Origin: Capsaspora owczarzaki ATCC 30864
Taxonomy: Eukaryota > Opisthokonta > Filasterea
Direction: 5' to 3'
NCBI RefSeq assembly: GCF_000151315.2
Contig: NW_011887292.1
Coordinates: forward strand, 475,534-539,533
Length of the DNA stretch: 64,000 nt
The position numbers were made by a program, and so were the translations under genes. Below the pieces are notes generated by a model. It did not search any database. It was given only the letters and a program-made list of their open reading frames with translations, and was not told the origin of the DNA. Positions 38,083-49,578 of this stretch are shown piece by piece. Numbering within the stretch: position 1 is the first letter of the stretch; the number at the start of each line of letters is the position of its first letter.

Positions 38083-38440
38083 CTGAGTTCTGTTGTCGTT
38101 TTTGCTTGGTTCGATATCCGCCGAGCAATTTTTTTATTTTTTTATTACCATCGAGCAATGATGCAAGCAACACATCCAGCTCCTGGCAATTAAGTTGGTT
38201 TCGCAAGCTGTTGCGGCTATCGTGGTGGTCGGGAATGGCGAGGATCAGATCTGCAGCAAATCAAAGATAGATCTAAACATGTTCCAAGCGATTATGGCCA
38301 AAGGACGTGGTGGTGTGTCCGGCTCGTGTGCGAGATCTGCCGTTTGTGTCTGGCACTGTTGCTGAGCAGGTTCGCCGCTGATATTCAAACGTTGTTGTAG
38401 TGAGTAGGGAGCGAATTGGAGCTTTTCCAATCTGATTTCT

Positions 38441-38549
38441 AGTCCTCGTTCCCACGCGTCTCAGCAACAGCATTGATGTTCGTAAAACAGTGTATTGAAA
38501 GGTAGATGGTTTTGATTGAGACGGTGAGAATTGAAGCGCGAAAGCGTTG
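38441..38549 (+). repeat. Dispersed direct repeat, copy 2
   Basis: Shares CCTCGTTCCC[A/G]CGCGTC, AAACAGTGTATTGA and GGTTTTGATT with 12378-12513 in the same orientation, with small indels. Here it lies about 150 bp left of ATPase-TOPRIM copy 2. Confidence 0.7.
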
Positions 38550-38735
38550 AGCGCTTGAGCTCGATCAATGGAAAGCAGATGGCGCTATATTCAAGATGGT
38601 GGAACCTGTTGGTCGTGTTTACATGAACCACAAAGCGCCATGGAAAGGGCGTTGGACTCTCAAAGAGATGAATCCCGGTTTGAATCTCGGAACAGTTGAC
38701 ATTGACAGTGTATGCAATGAGGCAGTTCCAAACAT

Positions 38736-41212
38736 TCACTCATGGTCAGCCTCTGAGAGACAGTGCAGAACAGCCTGCACAGTTTGGTCGAGCAGGGCTT
38801 GGACTTTGGGGTGGAGACACTTCGTCCTGTCAATCATCTCGTCGGTGCTCATCGGCGTTTCGTCAGGTCCACGCACCATTGCCTCCTTGCCATGCACCAT
38901 CTTGACGTACGTGGTCCAAAAGCCAACAGGATCGAATGAGCTTGACGAAGCGTTGTCGCTCTGCTTGTCATGCATCGCAGTCCAAACTTCCTCCGGATCG
39001 TTCGAGCTGGCGTTCAAAGGGAGTGGCAGCTTCGGGAAAAGTAGGTCTGTTGCAGATTTGGAGGCACTGGCAACACTCGAAGTCTGGCCTGCCTTCTGGA
39101 ACAGCTCGTCCTTTTCTTGCTTGGTAAACTGGCCAAACTCGTCACTGGAAAGCGCGTTGAGCCCCTCAAAGGTCATGCCACTGATCTCTTCCTTTGTTCG
39201 CTGCTTCTGCTCTGCTTTAATCGGCATTGTCGAAGGCTTCGGACCCACCTCCTTGAGCATGCTCTTGAATGAGTTTACAAAGTACAGCTTGTGCCCGACA
39301 AGCACTTTGATGGCCTTGTGGCGCCCTTTATATGCCGCCTCGGCATGATTGAGCATTTCACTCAAGATCAGGTACGACTCGACGCACGGCAGTTGCGTGT
39401 AGACGACAGAGGAGCCAACATGTTTAGTCATCCGCTTCTGAGCGTCAGCCAGGTCGGACGAGGCGGCGTACATGTCGCTGTCGCTCAGAAACACGTGTTT
39501 GAGATTGGCTTGCCTCAGGATGTGGGAGACGCCCTCCTTCTTGACAGCACCAGCTGTGGTCATGAACTGGAACTTCTCGCCGAGCTCGGTGTACTTGCCG
39601 TAGAACTTTTGGTCGTTCACGCCCTCGAGCACGAGCAGAGGCTTGTTGTTGTTCTTGACCTGGCTGAGTGCGTTGAGGACTGGGAAGAGGGACTGCTGGT
39701 TCTGCTCGTCATTGGGCAGTTCGCCTGTCAGCTCGACGGCCTTGCCATCCGGAGTGAGGAACAAAACCTCACGCTTGGTGTTCAGCCGCGGCTCGATGAT
39801 GGCGCGCGAGTTGGTCGCGACAATGAGCTGAATGTTGTGCTTGGCGCACGTGCTGACGAGAAAGTCATACAGCTTGGCCGTCACATTCTCGTAGAGCAGA
39901 GCTTCGAGCTCGTCGATGAGGAAGATGCGCTGCGCGAAGGTGTTCGAGTCGGGCGCAATCTTCTTTTCGAGGGCCTCGTCTTGCGCAGCGTTGATGGTTG
40001 CGCCAGCGGTCAGATGGTAGAGAAGCGTCAGAATGGCAATAATCTTCTGCAGCGAGCCGGCGCAGGCACCAATGTCAAGGGTGACTCCATTCTCGGTGAC
40101 AGAGGAACGCTTGAACTCAGAACCCGAGCGTTCGAGTTCAACTTTGACTTGGAATCCCAGGTGGCCAACCGCGTCGTTGACAAACGGCACAGCCTTCTCC
40201 AGTCGCCATCGCATATGCTGGACACCGGCAGACAGAAACATCTCGCCTCTGCCAAGCTCTTGCTTTTTGTCTCCCCACTGATACATCGATGGCATGAAGG
40301 CGAAGCGGATTGGGGCGAGCGACTGGTGGTTGTCGGGTTTGTCTTGAAGCAGCCCTTTGTCCAGCGAGTACTCCAGCATCACGTTCTCGTTGGTGTGATG
40401 GTACTTGGTATCGTGGAACGTGCCAGTCAGGGTGAATCTCTTGTTTGGCGCGCCGACGCGAACGAGCGTATCTGGCGACTGATACTTATTGCTAAAGAAC
40501 CGATCACCAAAGAGGTCTTCCAGCTCATTTTCGAATCGGAAAACATACTTGCTGAAGTGCTTGGAGCTGGGGACACGAGCGTTGTGGCCGCGCAGGAAGA
40601 TGAGAATCGCCCAGAGGATTTGCGTCTTGCCCGAGCCGTTCGCGCCAACGATAATCTTGGGGCTGGGCGTCAGGGTGAAAGTTATGTCCTCGAACTTTTT
40701 GAAGTTCTGGAGGCGGAGCTGGTGCAGACTGGGGAGTCGGTGATGCAATACAGACGAGGTGAGCAAAGCTCTTCTTCGAACTGCACTCCGGACGAGTCAC
40801 AATGTTGCAAACAACATCACTACACATACCGAAACTCTGACTGCGTTTCAACTTGGGTGGACGAAACCAGAGAAGGCGGCACAACGCCAAGACTCGAGGC
40901 ATTTCGACATTGCTGCGCAAACGGATGCGCGGCTTGCGCTGCCGCAGATGATTCGGCAGATGTCTCGTTGGAGAGTGCGTGGAGCGTGCGCTCGGTGCCA
41001 GACGAAACGCTTTGCATTAATAAAGGCGCGAAACTGCAGGCTGCTGAAAGACTTATTTTCGGCCTGCTCTTTGCCGAGACATATCGCTGCGGCATCGCAA
41101 GCGCAGCAGAGTTGCATCCAAGTCTGCAGCTCTTTGATGACAAGGCGAGGGAAGCAATGCGATGCGGCACAGCAAAGATTGCGGCGCCAGCCATCGAGGT
41201 TCGTGTAAACAT
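38736..41212 (-). CDS. ATPase-TOPRIM (OLD/PARIS-like) protein, copy 2
   Basis: Second copy, with the same two-exon plan: 41212-40830 and 40728-38736, about 791 residues. Exon 1 has the same 383-nt length as in copy 1 and again lacks early acidic residues; the splice sites are conserved. The P-loop, Walker B and TOPRIM-like acidic residues (LVLEG, DSDM, VESYL) are unchanged. Differences cluster in exon 1, in the stretch before Walker B (near AAQDEALEKK) and in the C-terminal linker, where copy 2 has two extra residues (LPLPLN). The intron is 18 bp longer than in copy 1. Several hundred bases in the middle of exon 2 look identical to copy 1, pointing to recent duplication or conversion. Both copies are intact, so both may be expressed. 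Confidence 0.85.
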
Positions 41213-41898
41213 TTCGGCAAACGACTGAGATGCTGTGCCACTGTTGCCTCTGTTTGTCGCGATCGCTGATCTCACTTACTCTTACAGAACAGAACGCAGC
41301 AGTACAGAGCGAGTAAGAGACAGAGAGAGCCAACACGAGCATTACTGCGTGTCTTTAGAAATGAGGTACATCCGCCGGTGCCTCAATGTCCCATTTGGCA
41401 AGAAAATCACCAATCATTTTGCGCTTTGTGGTACGGAACCCAGCGTCAACACACGCCCACCGCAGAGCTGTTTCGGTTCGCAGAGATGGCATGCCACCTT
41501 TGCAGTCAGGATCAAGCGCGGAAATCACCTCGACACAGCGGCATCGCAAGGTAACCCAGGGCGAGTCGGTCAGTGCTTCGAAACAGGCTCTGGAAAGTAG
41601 CAGCCTTCGTTCAGGCTTTAGATGCTTCCACACCATCCGGATGTTGCGTTCGCCGGGACCGAGGCGAGTCTGCCTCTGAGCTGATCTGACAATTCGCGAC
41701 CGATGTGAAAAGGTCTGTCGATTCAAACGCAAACCCATTCCTCCCCATGGATTCCTGCTAAACATCACTTGGAGCTCGACTGCTGATGGACTGTGTTTGG
41801 ATTCTCAGCGATTTTTGTTTGAACTTTGAACGTTTGTCAAGAAACCAGTCTTATTTAGTTCTGCCCCAAATTTTCCAACTGACAACATCATCATCATC
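41213..41898. other. Intergenic between ATPase-TOPRIM copy 2 and FAD oxidase copy 2
   Basis: Apart from the possible minus-strand frame at 41355-41765, nothing is supported. Similarity to the first ATPase-TOPRIM locus stops near 41228. Confidence 0.5.
41355..41765 (-). CDS. Hypothetical protein or gene fragment, about 136 residues
   Basis: Single open frame with ATG at 41765 and stop at 41355-41357. The product is basic in its first third and then mixed, with Cys and Trp scattered; the last 45 residues look most protein-like. I recognise no domain. It lies between two duplicated genes, where fragments of moved sequence would be expected, so it may be a relic rather than a gene. Confidence 0.3.
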   Translation of the reverse strand: MFSRNPWGGMGLRLNRQTFSHRSRIVRSAQRQTRLGPGERNIRMVWKHLKPERRLLLSRACFEALTDSPWVTLRCRCVEVISALDPDCKGGMPSLRTETALRWACVDAGFRTTKRKMIGDFLAKWDIEAPADVPHF

Positions 41899-42450
41899 AT
41901 GGTTCATCCCGGTGCTCCCGTCGAACTCACTCCCGAGCAAGCCTTTGCTGCTGTAACCTTCCATTTCACCTCGCTCACTCTCACACGCATCCGCTCCCTT
42001 GCTCTCGTCTGTGCGGTTCGATCGGCCGCAGCGTCGAGCAACCCCAGCCGAACGAACGGCCAACGATTTCCCCAGCAATCCTGCCAAGACAGACTTAACT
42101 AGGCTCGGGGAAGACCCTCCTCGCTGTTTTGCGGTTTGCAAGTGGATGACGTTGTTTTTCTCCGCTTCCCTTTGCCTTTTTTAAGCGTGTGAACGATCGC
42201 CAAGACGAGGACGGGGAACGGTTGAAAAAGGAGTGTGCGAGAAGGCGAGGCAAAATATGCCCGCAGTCACGCACCCCCCTTCCACTGTTTTCGCCAGCTG
42301 CGACTCTGCCAGCAACTGCGTTTGCTTGTGCGTCTCTTCGCTGACCTCAATGCTCATCGCCAGCCACAATGCGAGTCTGGTTGCTGTGTGATGGGCGGGT
42401 GGCAAGGAAAGAGTAGGCAACCGCAAACAAACTACAAATTCGCTTTGTTC

Positions 42451-42490
<40 letters not shown>

Positions 42491-44278
42491 GTCCCGTTTC
42501 ATTCTTGTTCGATTGGGGTTCATTTGCTTCCCGCTTCTTTGACTCTTCCTTTCAGTGGATTGGATGGGGGGGGGATGGAGTTAAGGTCTGAGTGGATCGG
42601 GCGGCACTCGCTGTTGTTCGATTGCAAGAAACGCGCTGTTTTTTTCGCATTCAAATGAGCTGAACAATAATAATAAATCACAAATCGTTCGGCGAATTTC
42701 GCTCACTTTTTGCATCAACAACCAACTTGCTTTGTGTTTACCCGTCATTTTTCAAAACAGTCCCTGCGCGGTCGTCTTGTGACCCGTGACTCGCCTGACT
42801 ACGAGCAAATCCGCGCATCCTGGAATGCCGAGCTCAAGAAGCATCCCAAGTACATTGTCCAAGCGAGGACCAACACGGACGTGATTGCTGCCATCAAGTT
42901 TGCCCAGGCCAACGACCTCGAAGTGACTGCTCGTTGCGGTGGTCACAGCCTGCGTTGCCTCGTCGACGATGGCCTTGTCATTGACCTGCGCCAGGTGAGG
43001 AGACCACTCGGATGCAGATTCGTCTCGAGCGATTTGATTTGATTTTTTGTCGTTCATCTCATCGACTGGATTGACGACGTTGATCTTGAGCTAGATGAGC
43101 ATGGTTCGCGTCGAGGCAGACAAGAAGATTGTCCACGTTGGCGGTGGCGCTCAGCTTGGAGATGTCGGTACGATTTGTCCCGATTTTTGTCGCAATGCTT
43201 TGTCAATCGGAAACTTGCTCGTCTTCCACACTGGGACTCACTCCATCCTTGCTCAACAGACGCCGAGCTCTCTCTTCACAACTTGGTCGTCCCTGCTGGC
43301 ATTGTTTCGGACACTGGCGTCGGCGGCCTGGCTCTGGTCGGCGGCGTCGGCTGGATGGCGCGCTCCTACGGCCTGACCTGCGACAACATTATCGGTCTTG
43401 ATGTTGTGACTGCGGAGGGCAAGCTGATCCGTGTCACTGCGGACAACGAGTACAAGGACCTGTTCTGGGGCATGAAGGGTGCCGGCACCGCGTTTGGCAT
43501 TGTCACCAGCTTCACCTTCAAGGCGCACGAGTTTGGTGCTGGAGCCGCGACTGTCTTTGGAGGCGCGCTCATCTTCCCGTTCCCTCGAGCACAGGAGATT
43601 CTGACCAAGTTCAACGAGTTTACCAAGACCATGCCGGACGCTCTGGCTCTCTATGCGGTTTGCGTGAATGCTCCTCCCGGCCCTGTTGTCATTCTCGAGT
43701 TTTGCTACAATGGCAAAGAGGAAGATGGCCGTCCGCTGGTCCAGCCCCTGATTGATCTGGGCCCGATCATGCAGGTTGGTGTTGGCACCGTCCCGTGGAC
43801 GACCTGGCAGCGCGCCAAGGACACGCTCGCCCCCCATGGTGGCAACTATTACGAGGCCGGCCTCAACTTGAACGAGTTGTCGGAAGGCTTGATCAAGACG
43901 CTGACCGAAGCTTATGCCAAGTCGCCTTCCTCGAAGAACCTGTTCATGATTGAGAGCAACGGCGGTGCCAGGGCTCGCGTTCCCGTCGAGTCTGCCGCCA
44001 TTGCTTGGCGCCACGCCGCCTTTACTGTCGCCTTCATTTCTGCGTGGGCTGAGGACTCTGAGGCGGAAGCCAACAAGGCATGGCTGCGCGAAACACGCAC
44101 CTCGCTCGTGCCATTCCACACCGGCACCCTGTACGCCAACTTTTCCAGCGAAGGCACCGCAGTCGAGTCGTACGGCCAGCAGATGCTTGCTCGTCTCGTT
44201 GAGCTCAAGCAAAAGTACGATCCCACCAACTTTTTCCATGTTACAACCTTTGGCAACCTGATTGCTCCCAAGAAGTGA
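41899..44278 (+). CDS. FAD-linked oxidase (berberine-bridge-enzyme-like), copy 2
   Basis: Inverted paralogue of the gene at 17237-19528. Four exons, 41899-41952, 42761-42994, 43095-43167, 43260-44278, give about 459 residues. The covalent-FAD His is H80 in CGGHS; the position of the second, Cys link is V136 in PAGIVSDTG. Exons 2, 3 and most of 4, and introns 2 and 3, are nearly identical to copy 1; intron 3 appears identical. Exon 1 and intron 1 are clearly different, as is an island at about 43885-44085, which changes many residues (for example EAYAKSPSSKN in place of EAFPRSPSPQS). The C-terminus ends IAPKK rather than LLGA. Both copies are open, so they may have differing substrates or expression. 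Confidence 0.9.
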
Positions 44279-44561
44279 TGCGTCTCTGCTCTTCTCTATC
44301 AAGGGTGGACGAAACCCTGTTGTGTGTAGTTTCGTGCATGATGGCCGACCTTTTGTTTTGTTTGATAGAAGAATCTGAGAGTTTGGTCCAATTTTTTTTT
44401 CCCCTTTTGCAGTCATTTTTCATTTTCGTATTGTTCGTTTCCACAAAGCGACACAGTCTTTTTTGCAAAGCGGAAAATCAAGCACAACTACAAAAACACC
44501 AGCGTTCGATATTACACTATTGTCGTACTGGGTGCGATATAGCGAGACGACTTGCAAAAAA

Positions 44562-45840
44562 ATGCGGCCTGGTGGATCAGTGCGCATCACATTGGACGCG
44601 CCGCGCTCGTCGACGGCGGGCTTCTTTCGGCGGCTGCGTCGGACGCTCTTCCGACCGCGGATGCTGCTGGTGCTGCTCATGGTTGTGATGCTGTTTGTGA
44701 TGGCCGAGTACCACAACGCCCGCGACGCATCCAAGATTGGCCACACTGGCGGGCGGACCCTGCACACCAAGGGCACTGCCGAGGGCGGCGACAAGGAGGC
44801 TGTTGCTGCAGCGGCCGCCTCGTGGAAGGACCGCTCGTTCAGCAGCAATGCAAGCAGCGCCACCGGCTGCAGAAACACCGTCCAAGGCCGCGTCCTCGTC
44901 ACTGATGACCGAGGTGAGGCAACATCAACTCCGACGAAAACAAAAAAACCAGGCTTCTTTCTTTGTATTTGTATCACTGACGTTTGATTGTGCTGCATTG
45001 GTGATCTTGGCATGGCCCTGTCATCTTGCTGGATTTGAACAATGCTGTTACTATTTGCGCCATCTTTTTTTGGTGCTTTTGGTGCTTTTGGTGCTTAGGG
45101 AATATGTGCACACGAACGAGTGTTCTGCCAAATGGGTGCTGCTCGCCCGCTGCGAATACGACCAGGCAGTATGTGTGCGACAGCTGCACTCCAAACGATT
45201 GCTGCACCCAATTTGAGGTCTGCGTATCGTGCTGCCTGCAGCCGAGCAAGGCGAGTCAGATTTTGTCTCCGACCGTTTATGGGGTTGTTATTCTTTCAAC
45301 ATTGCAGCGTCGTTGACTTTATGTTTCGTATCTTTTTCGTTCTTTTTGTCGTTCCAGACCTTCTTCTTGATCAAGTTCCTCCATCGAGCACGCGATGCCC
45401 TCTTTATGAACGTGCAGGACCAGTTTGAAATGTGCCTCGCCAAGTGCCGCACTTCATCGCTGTCCGTTGTGCACGAGAACACGTACAAGGACACCCAGTA
45501 CAAGTATTGCTTTGGGCACGAGCCAATCACGACGCCGCCACAACACACGCGCGCCGCGCAGCCTGTCAAGATCCCGGCAGGTGGCAACCATCCCGCTCCC
45601 AATCCAAACCAGGGTTCTGGACAACAACACCGCCAGGAGCAGCTCACACCAGCACAACGCCAACACCCACAGCAACTGCGGCATGATCCAGCGTTTGCTC
45701 CTCAACTGCGACAGCAGCAATTACAGCAGCAGCTACAACAACAACAACAAGAACAGCAACAACAACAACCACAACAACAACAACACGTCCAGCGTCCAAG
45801 ACAAGGTTCTCAGGAGTTTGACATGCCCAACCCAGAATAG
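44562..45840 (+). CDS. SPRING-like protein (SREBP pathway regulator, C12orf49 family)
   Basis: Golgi type II membrane protein needed in animals for SREBP activation through S1P/SCAP. Three exons, 44562-44913, 45099-45250, 45358-45840, give about 328 residues. A basic cytosolic start ([11 protein letters not shown]) precedes a membrane segment at about residues 33-50. The luminal part has the family's cysteine pattern: [40 protein letters not shown] and [10 protein letters not shown], then HENTYKD and YCFG. The C-terminus adds a poly-Gln tail of about 90 residues not found in animals. The donor of intron 2 is AAG|GCGAGT, so this is either a GC-AG intron or a weaker GT site 24 bp downstream is used. 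Confidence 0.9.
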
Positions 45841-46093
45841 CGATCACACCATTCATCGTTCTCATTGTTATCCATTGCTTTTCCCCTCGTTTGTTAGCTG
45901 CCCCAGCGTCAGGTTGTTAGTACCCCCTTCAATACACGAAACTTGTGTTCCACTTTCACAACGCAGCACTTTGAGTCATCACCTGCAGTAGATCTGTGAC
46001 CATCCCAACGAACTTTGTTGACTTGACATGCTTGGCCAGACCTCTCTTCTTCTTCTTCTTCTTTTTCTTGTTTGTTTGCGTTTCGCTGACACA

Positions 46094-47941
46094 ATGGCCG
46101 AACATCACGACGGGGAGAGTGCTTTGGAGCAGACTGTCGAGACGGTCGCGCAGGCTGTTGCCGCGGTTGTCGAGAGCGTCGATACGCTTGCCAGCACATT
46201 GGATCCCTTGCAGCCACAGGGCACCGCGATCAAGGACGAGGGCGGCGAGCTCGGTCTCTATGCCACGTACGGCGCGTTGCTCTTGATGGCCGTCGTTCCC
46301 ATCATTGTCGGCGCCCGTCGCTCGGTCGTCGCTGTCAAGGTAGTGTACACAGCAATGACGCACAACACTGGAAACCGCTTTCCACGAGTGATCCTGAAAG
46401 AGGGGCCGCGTCTTGCCGTGTTGAGGGTCGGACGATTGCAGTTCTTGAGATCTCGCCTCCCATTGTGACCTAGTTTGGCCGCTCATCCGCATACAAATGG
46501 AAACAAAATTACTCACACACCTGCACTGCACCTCGATCATCACAGGCAAAGGACGAGAACGGACAGGCCACGACCGAGTCCATGACGAGCCACGACGCCA
46601 AAATGTTCCCCATCATTGCGTCGTGTATGCTGTTTGGCCTCTATGTGGTCTTCAAGCTCTTCTCGCCTGAATTGGTCAACTTTGTCCTCACGGGATACTT
46701 TATGCTGCTCGGCGTGTTTGCGCTGGCCAAGACAATCCGCCAGTCCGTGGAGCACCTCGCCCCCGCGATCCTGGTTGCCGAGCCCTTCCGCTTCCAAATC
46801 ACCCGCAGCCATCGCGACAATCCCGCCCTGAAGGCCGATTGGTTTGACCTCAGTGTCGACTTTCTCGATCTGGCGTGCCTGGCGCTTGCCGCGGTGGTCG
46901 GCGCATGGTACCTCTTCACCAAGCACTGGATTGCCAACAACATTTTCGGCCTCGTCTTTGCCACGAATGCCATTGAACTGCTGGCTCTCGGCAGCTTCAA
47001 AGTTGGTGCCATTCTGCTATCGGGTCTGTTCATTTACGACATCTTCTGGGTCTTTGGCACGAACGTCATGGTGAGTGGTTTCTGCACGAGCTGCAAAACG
47101 CAGGTTGTCGTCGTCGTGTGTGTCTCGGTTGGGTAGCGTTTGCAACAGCGCTTCGCTACACAACCGAAACACACGCGACGACGACAATTTGCGTTAACTT
47201 GTTGTTTGTTTGGGCAGGTCACCGTCGCTCGTTCGTTCGATGCACCCGTCAAGCTTGTCTTCCCAAAGGACATTTTCGTGCACGGCTTCGCAGCTACCAA
47301 CCACGCCATGCTCGGCCTTGGCGACATTGTTATTCCCGGTACGTTTTCCAAGCAGACCTGCCTTGTTTGCGTGCTCCCTTCAAGCTCACCCACTTCCACA
47401 TGCCATCGCCATGCTCCAAAACACAGGTATTGTTATTGCGCTCCTCCTGCGATTTGACCGTTCCCGCTCGCAAACTGCAGCGCCGTACTTTTCGGTCGGC
47501 ATGCTCGCTTACTTTGTCGGCTTGGCCACCACTATTTTCGTGATGCACGTGTTCAAGGCAGCGCAGGTTTGTGTGCTTGCTGTTCGATTGTACTTTCGAG
47601 GGCTGGACATGTCATGCATTTTGACTCACCCCCTCCCCTTTTGCTTTTTGCCTCTTGCTGTTGCTTTTGCTTTCCAGCCGGCATTGCTCTACTTGGTCCC
47701 GACGTGCCTTGGCTTCCCCGTTGTGTTTTCCTGGCTCCGTGGAGAGTTTGGCGAGCTCAATGCATATCAAGACAACCCCGATGAAGAAGAAGAAGCAGGA
47801 GAAGAAGACAAAGCACAAGAAGGTGCCGAACAACGGCCAGGAGCTTCTTCCGCTGATGCCAAGGAGGCGGTTGCACCGTCTCAGGTCGAAACCACCACTG
47901 GACCAACAACACGAAAGCGAAGTTCCAAGAAGGCGGATTGA
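46094..47941 (+). CDS. Signal peptide peptidase (intramembrane aspartyl protease)
   Basis: Cleaves signal-peptide remnants and other type II segments within the ER membrane. Five exons, 46094-46339, 46546-47070, 47218-47338, 47427-47566, 47678-47941, give about 431 residues. The catalytic pair is visible: D247 in FIYDIFW and D293 in GLGDIVIPG. PAL follows at 345-347. About nine hydrophobic segments are present, as in the family. The C-terminal tail is Glu/Lys-rich and ends KKAD, a KKxx-type ER-retrieval signal as in animal SPP. It is not one of the SPPL2 group, as it lacks a signal peptide and protease-associated domain. Confidence 0.96.
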
Positions 47942-49578
47942 CCGTTGTCCTCTTGCGTGACTTTTGACTTTTGCTTTTTATGTACATGTATGAGAGTGCG
48001 TGCTTGTCCAGGTCGTCGTCGTCGTGATCCACTGAAACACAACATGTTCGTTTCTTGTTTTTTTTTTTTTTTGTTTGTTTCAAACGATGATGAGACAGCG
48101 CAGTTGCACCGCTGATACGATTACGCTTCTTCATCTCGGGTCGGACCACATTTATTCATTTATCGGAGCAGCAGGCAACCCGCAGCATGTGTGCGGGGAT
48201 TACGCACTTGCCGAAACGCCGCGTTTTCTAGGTTGTTTCGGTGCGCCTGCCGCTTCAACTCGGAATCCTGCCGCTCGCACCGCACGATCTGAGCTCCGTG
48301 TTGATTCGTTCATCAGTATGTGCTTGCGAACGCACTCCGCATCTGGCGGGCCTTCGGGGGCAAAGTCATCACCCCATTTTGTACGTTTCCGTCGCTCGCA
48401 GCCAATCACACGCCGCGCAACAGACTCCAGCGTTCTGCTCTTTTTTTTTTTTTTTTTTTCTTTTTTGTTTGTTTGACTTTTTCGTCACAGTTCAGTTTTA
48501 CTTTTTTACTTTTTTACTTTTTTTTTTTGAACAGTTTCGGATTTTGGATTTTGCTGTTCGTTCTCGCGTTTGTTCATGTAGGTTTGCTGCGCGATTCCAG
48601 CATTGGGTGGTGGATGTCTGGCTCGCTTCGAATCGAACAACAACACTTTGGTCGCGGGGAGGTGGGGTTTTAGGGATTTTTTTTTTTTTTTTTTTTTTTG
48701 GTTTCAGTCGGCGCGAGCGACACTGTTTGTCGAAGCGTTTGTGAGCTGGAGCGAAGCGTGATCGCCGCTCGCTTTCCACGTAATGTTGAGAGACGTGAAT
48801 GCATGTGCATAGAAACACAATGATTTCTGCCACATCTGGCGTTACTCGAGCACAGTGTTGAAAAATCCGAAAAAAAAACTCCAAAAAAAAAAAAGCCGCA
48901 CACTCACGAAATAGTCGGATCTAGCACCCGACTATTCTGAAGGGCCCAGCTGCTTGTCCAGCATTCTCCAAGCGATAATCCTTCTTCTTATGCTTGATGC
49001 TCGTCAGAATGATGAACTCGCCTTCCCCCCTTTCTTTTGTTCCTTATTTTTTTAATTTTTTTTTTTTTGAGCAACTTGTCGTTTTTCTTGTGCTTTTGTA
49101 CCTCCCCCACATCTTCTTTTTTTTTTCGGGATGACTTGCAGCGACTCTTTCCTTCCAACGTGTTCTGAGCATGCTCGTTCTTCCCCCCTCCCAATTTCGT
49201 TGGGTGATTACAAAAAAACGCAGCAGATCTCTTCCCCCCAGTTGCACGAGTGTTTCTATCGTTACTCGTTCGTTCCCTTTCTGAAAATTCCCGTCGCATG
49301 TTCAGTTTCGCCTTGTTTGTGACAAATGTCTGCGGCTTTGTATTTTGTGTGTTGTTGTTGTTTTTTGCGTTTCCTCTACTGTTTTTCTGCATTGTTCTTG
49401 ATCTTTCGTTTACTTTTGGTTGCTGTTGATCAAAACGAGCGAGACTTGAACAAAGCGAACAGAAACGGGCGAACAGAAACGGCGGACCTCTGGCTCAGAA
49501 ACTAACCCGCTTTCCGACTTCCATCCCCCTCCTTCTGAACCACACACAGATCAAAAACCTACCCTATTCAAAAAAACC
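47942..49578. other. Intergenic, no gene supported
   Basis: The stretch is marked by T-runs of 15-22 (about 48058, 48441, 48675, 48885 on the opposite strand as A-runs, and 49060). No frame combines start, splice sites and domain. The last 150 bases presumably hold the promoter and leader of the P450 gene. Confidence 0.6.

Larger units (their letters stand above)
37570..38735. other. Intergenic, contains gene-like fragment and repeats
   Basis: No complete gene is supported. Near 37955-38040 a short open run reads like the start of a protein and ends at a CAG|GTGCGT donor-like site. That site is duplicated by the 32-bp tandem repeat at 38019-38082. The dispersed repeat shared with 12378-12513 lies at 38441-38549. 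Similarity to the ATPase-TOPRIM locus starts near 38697. Confidence 0.5.
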
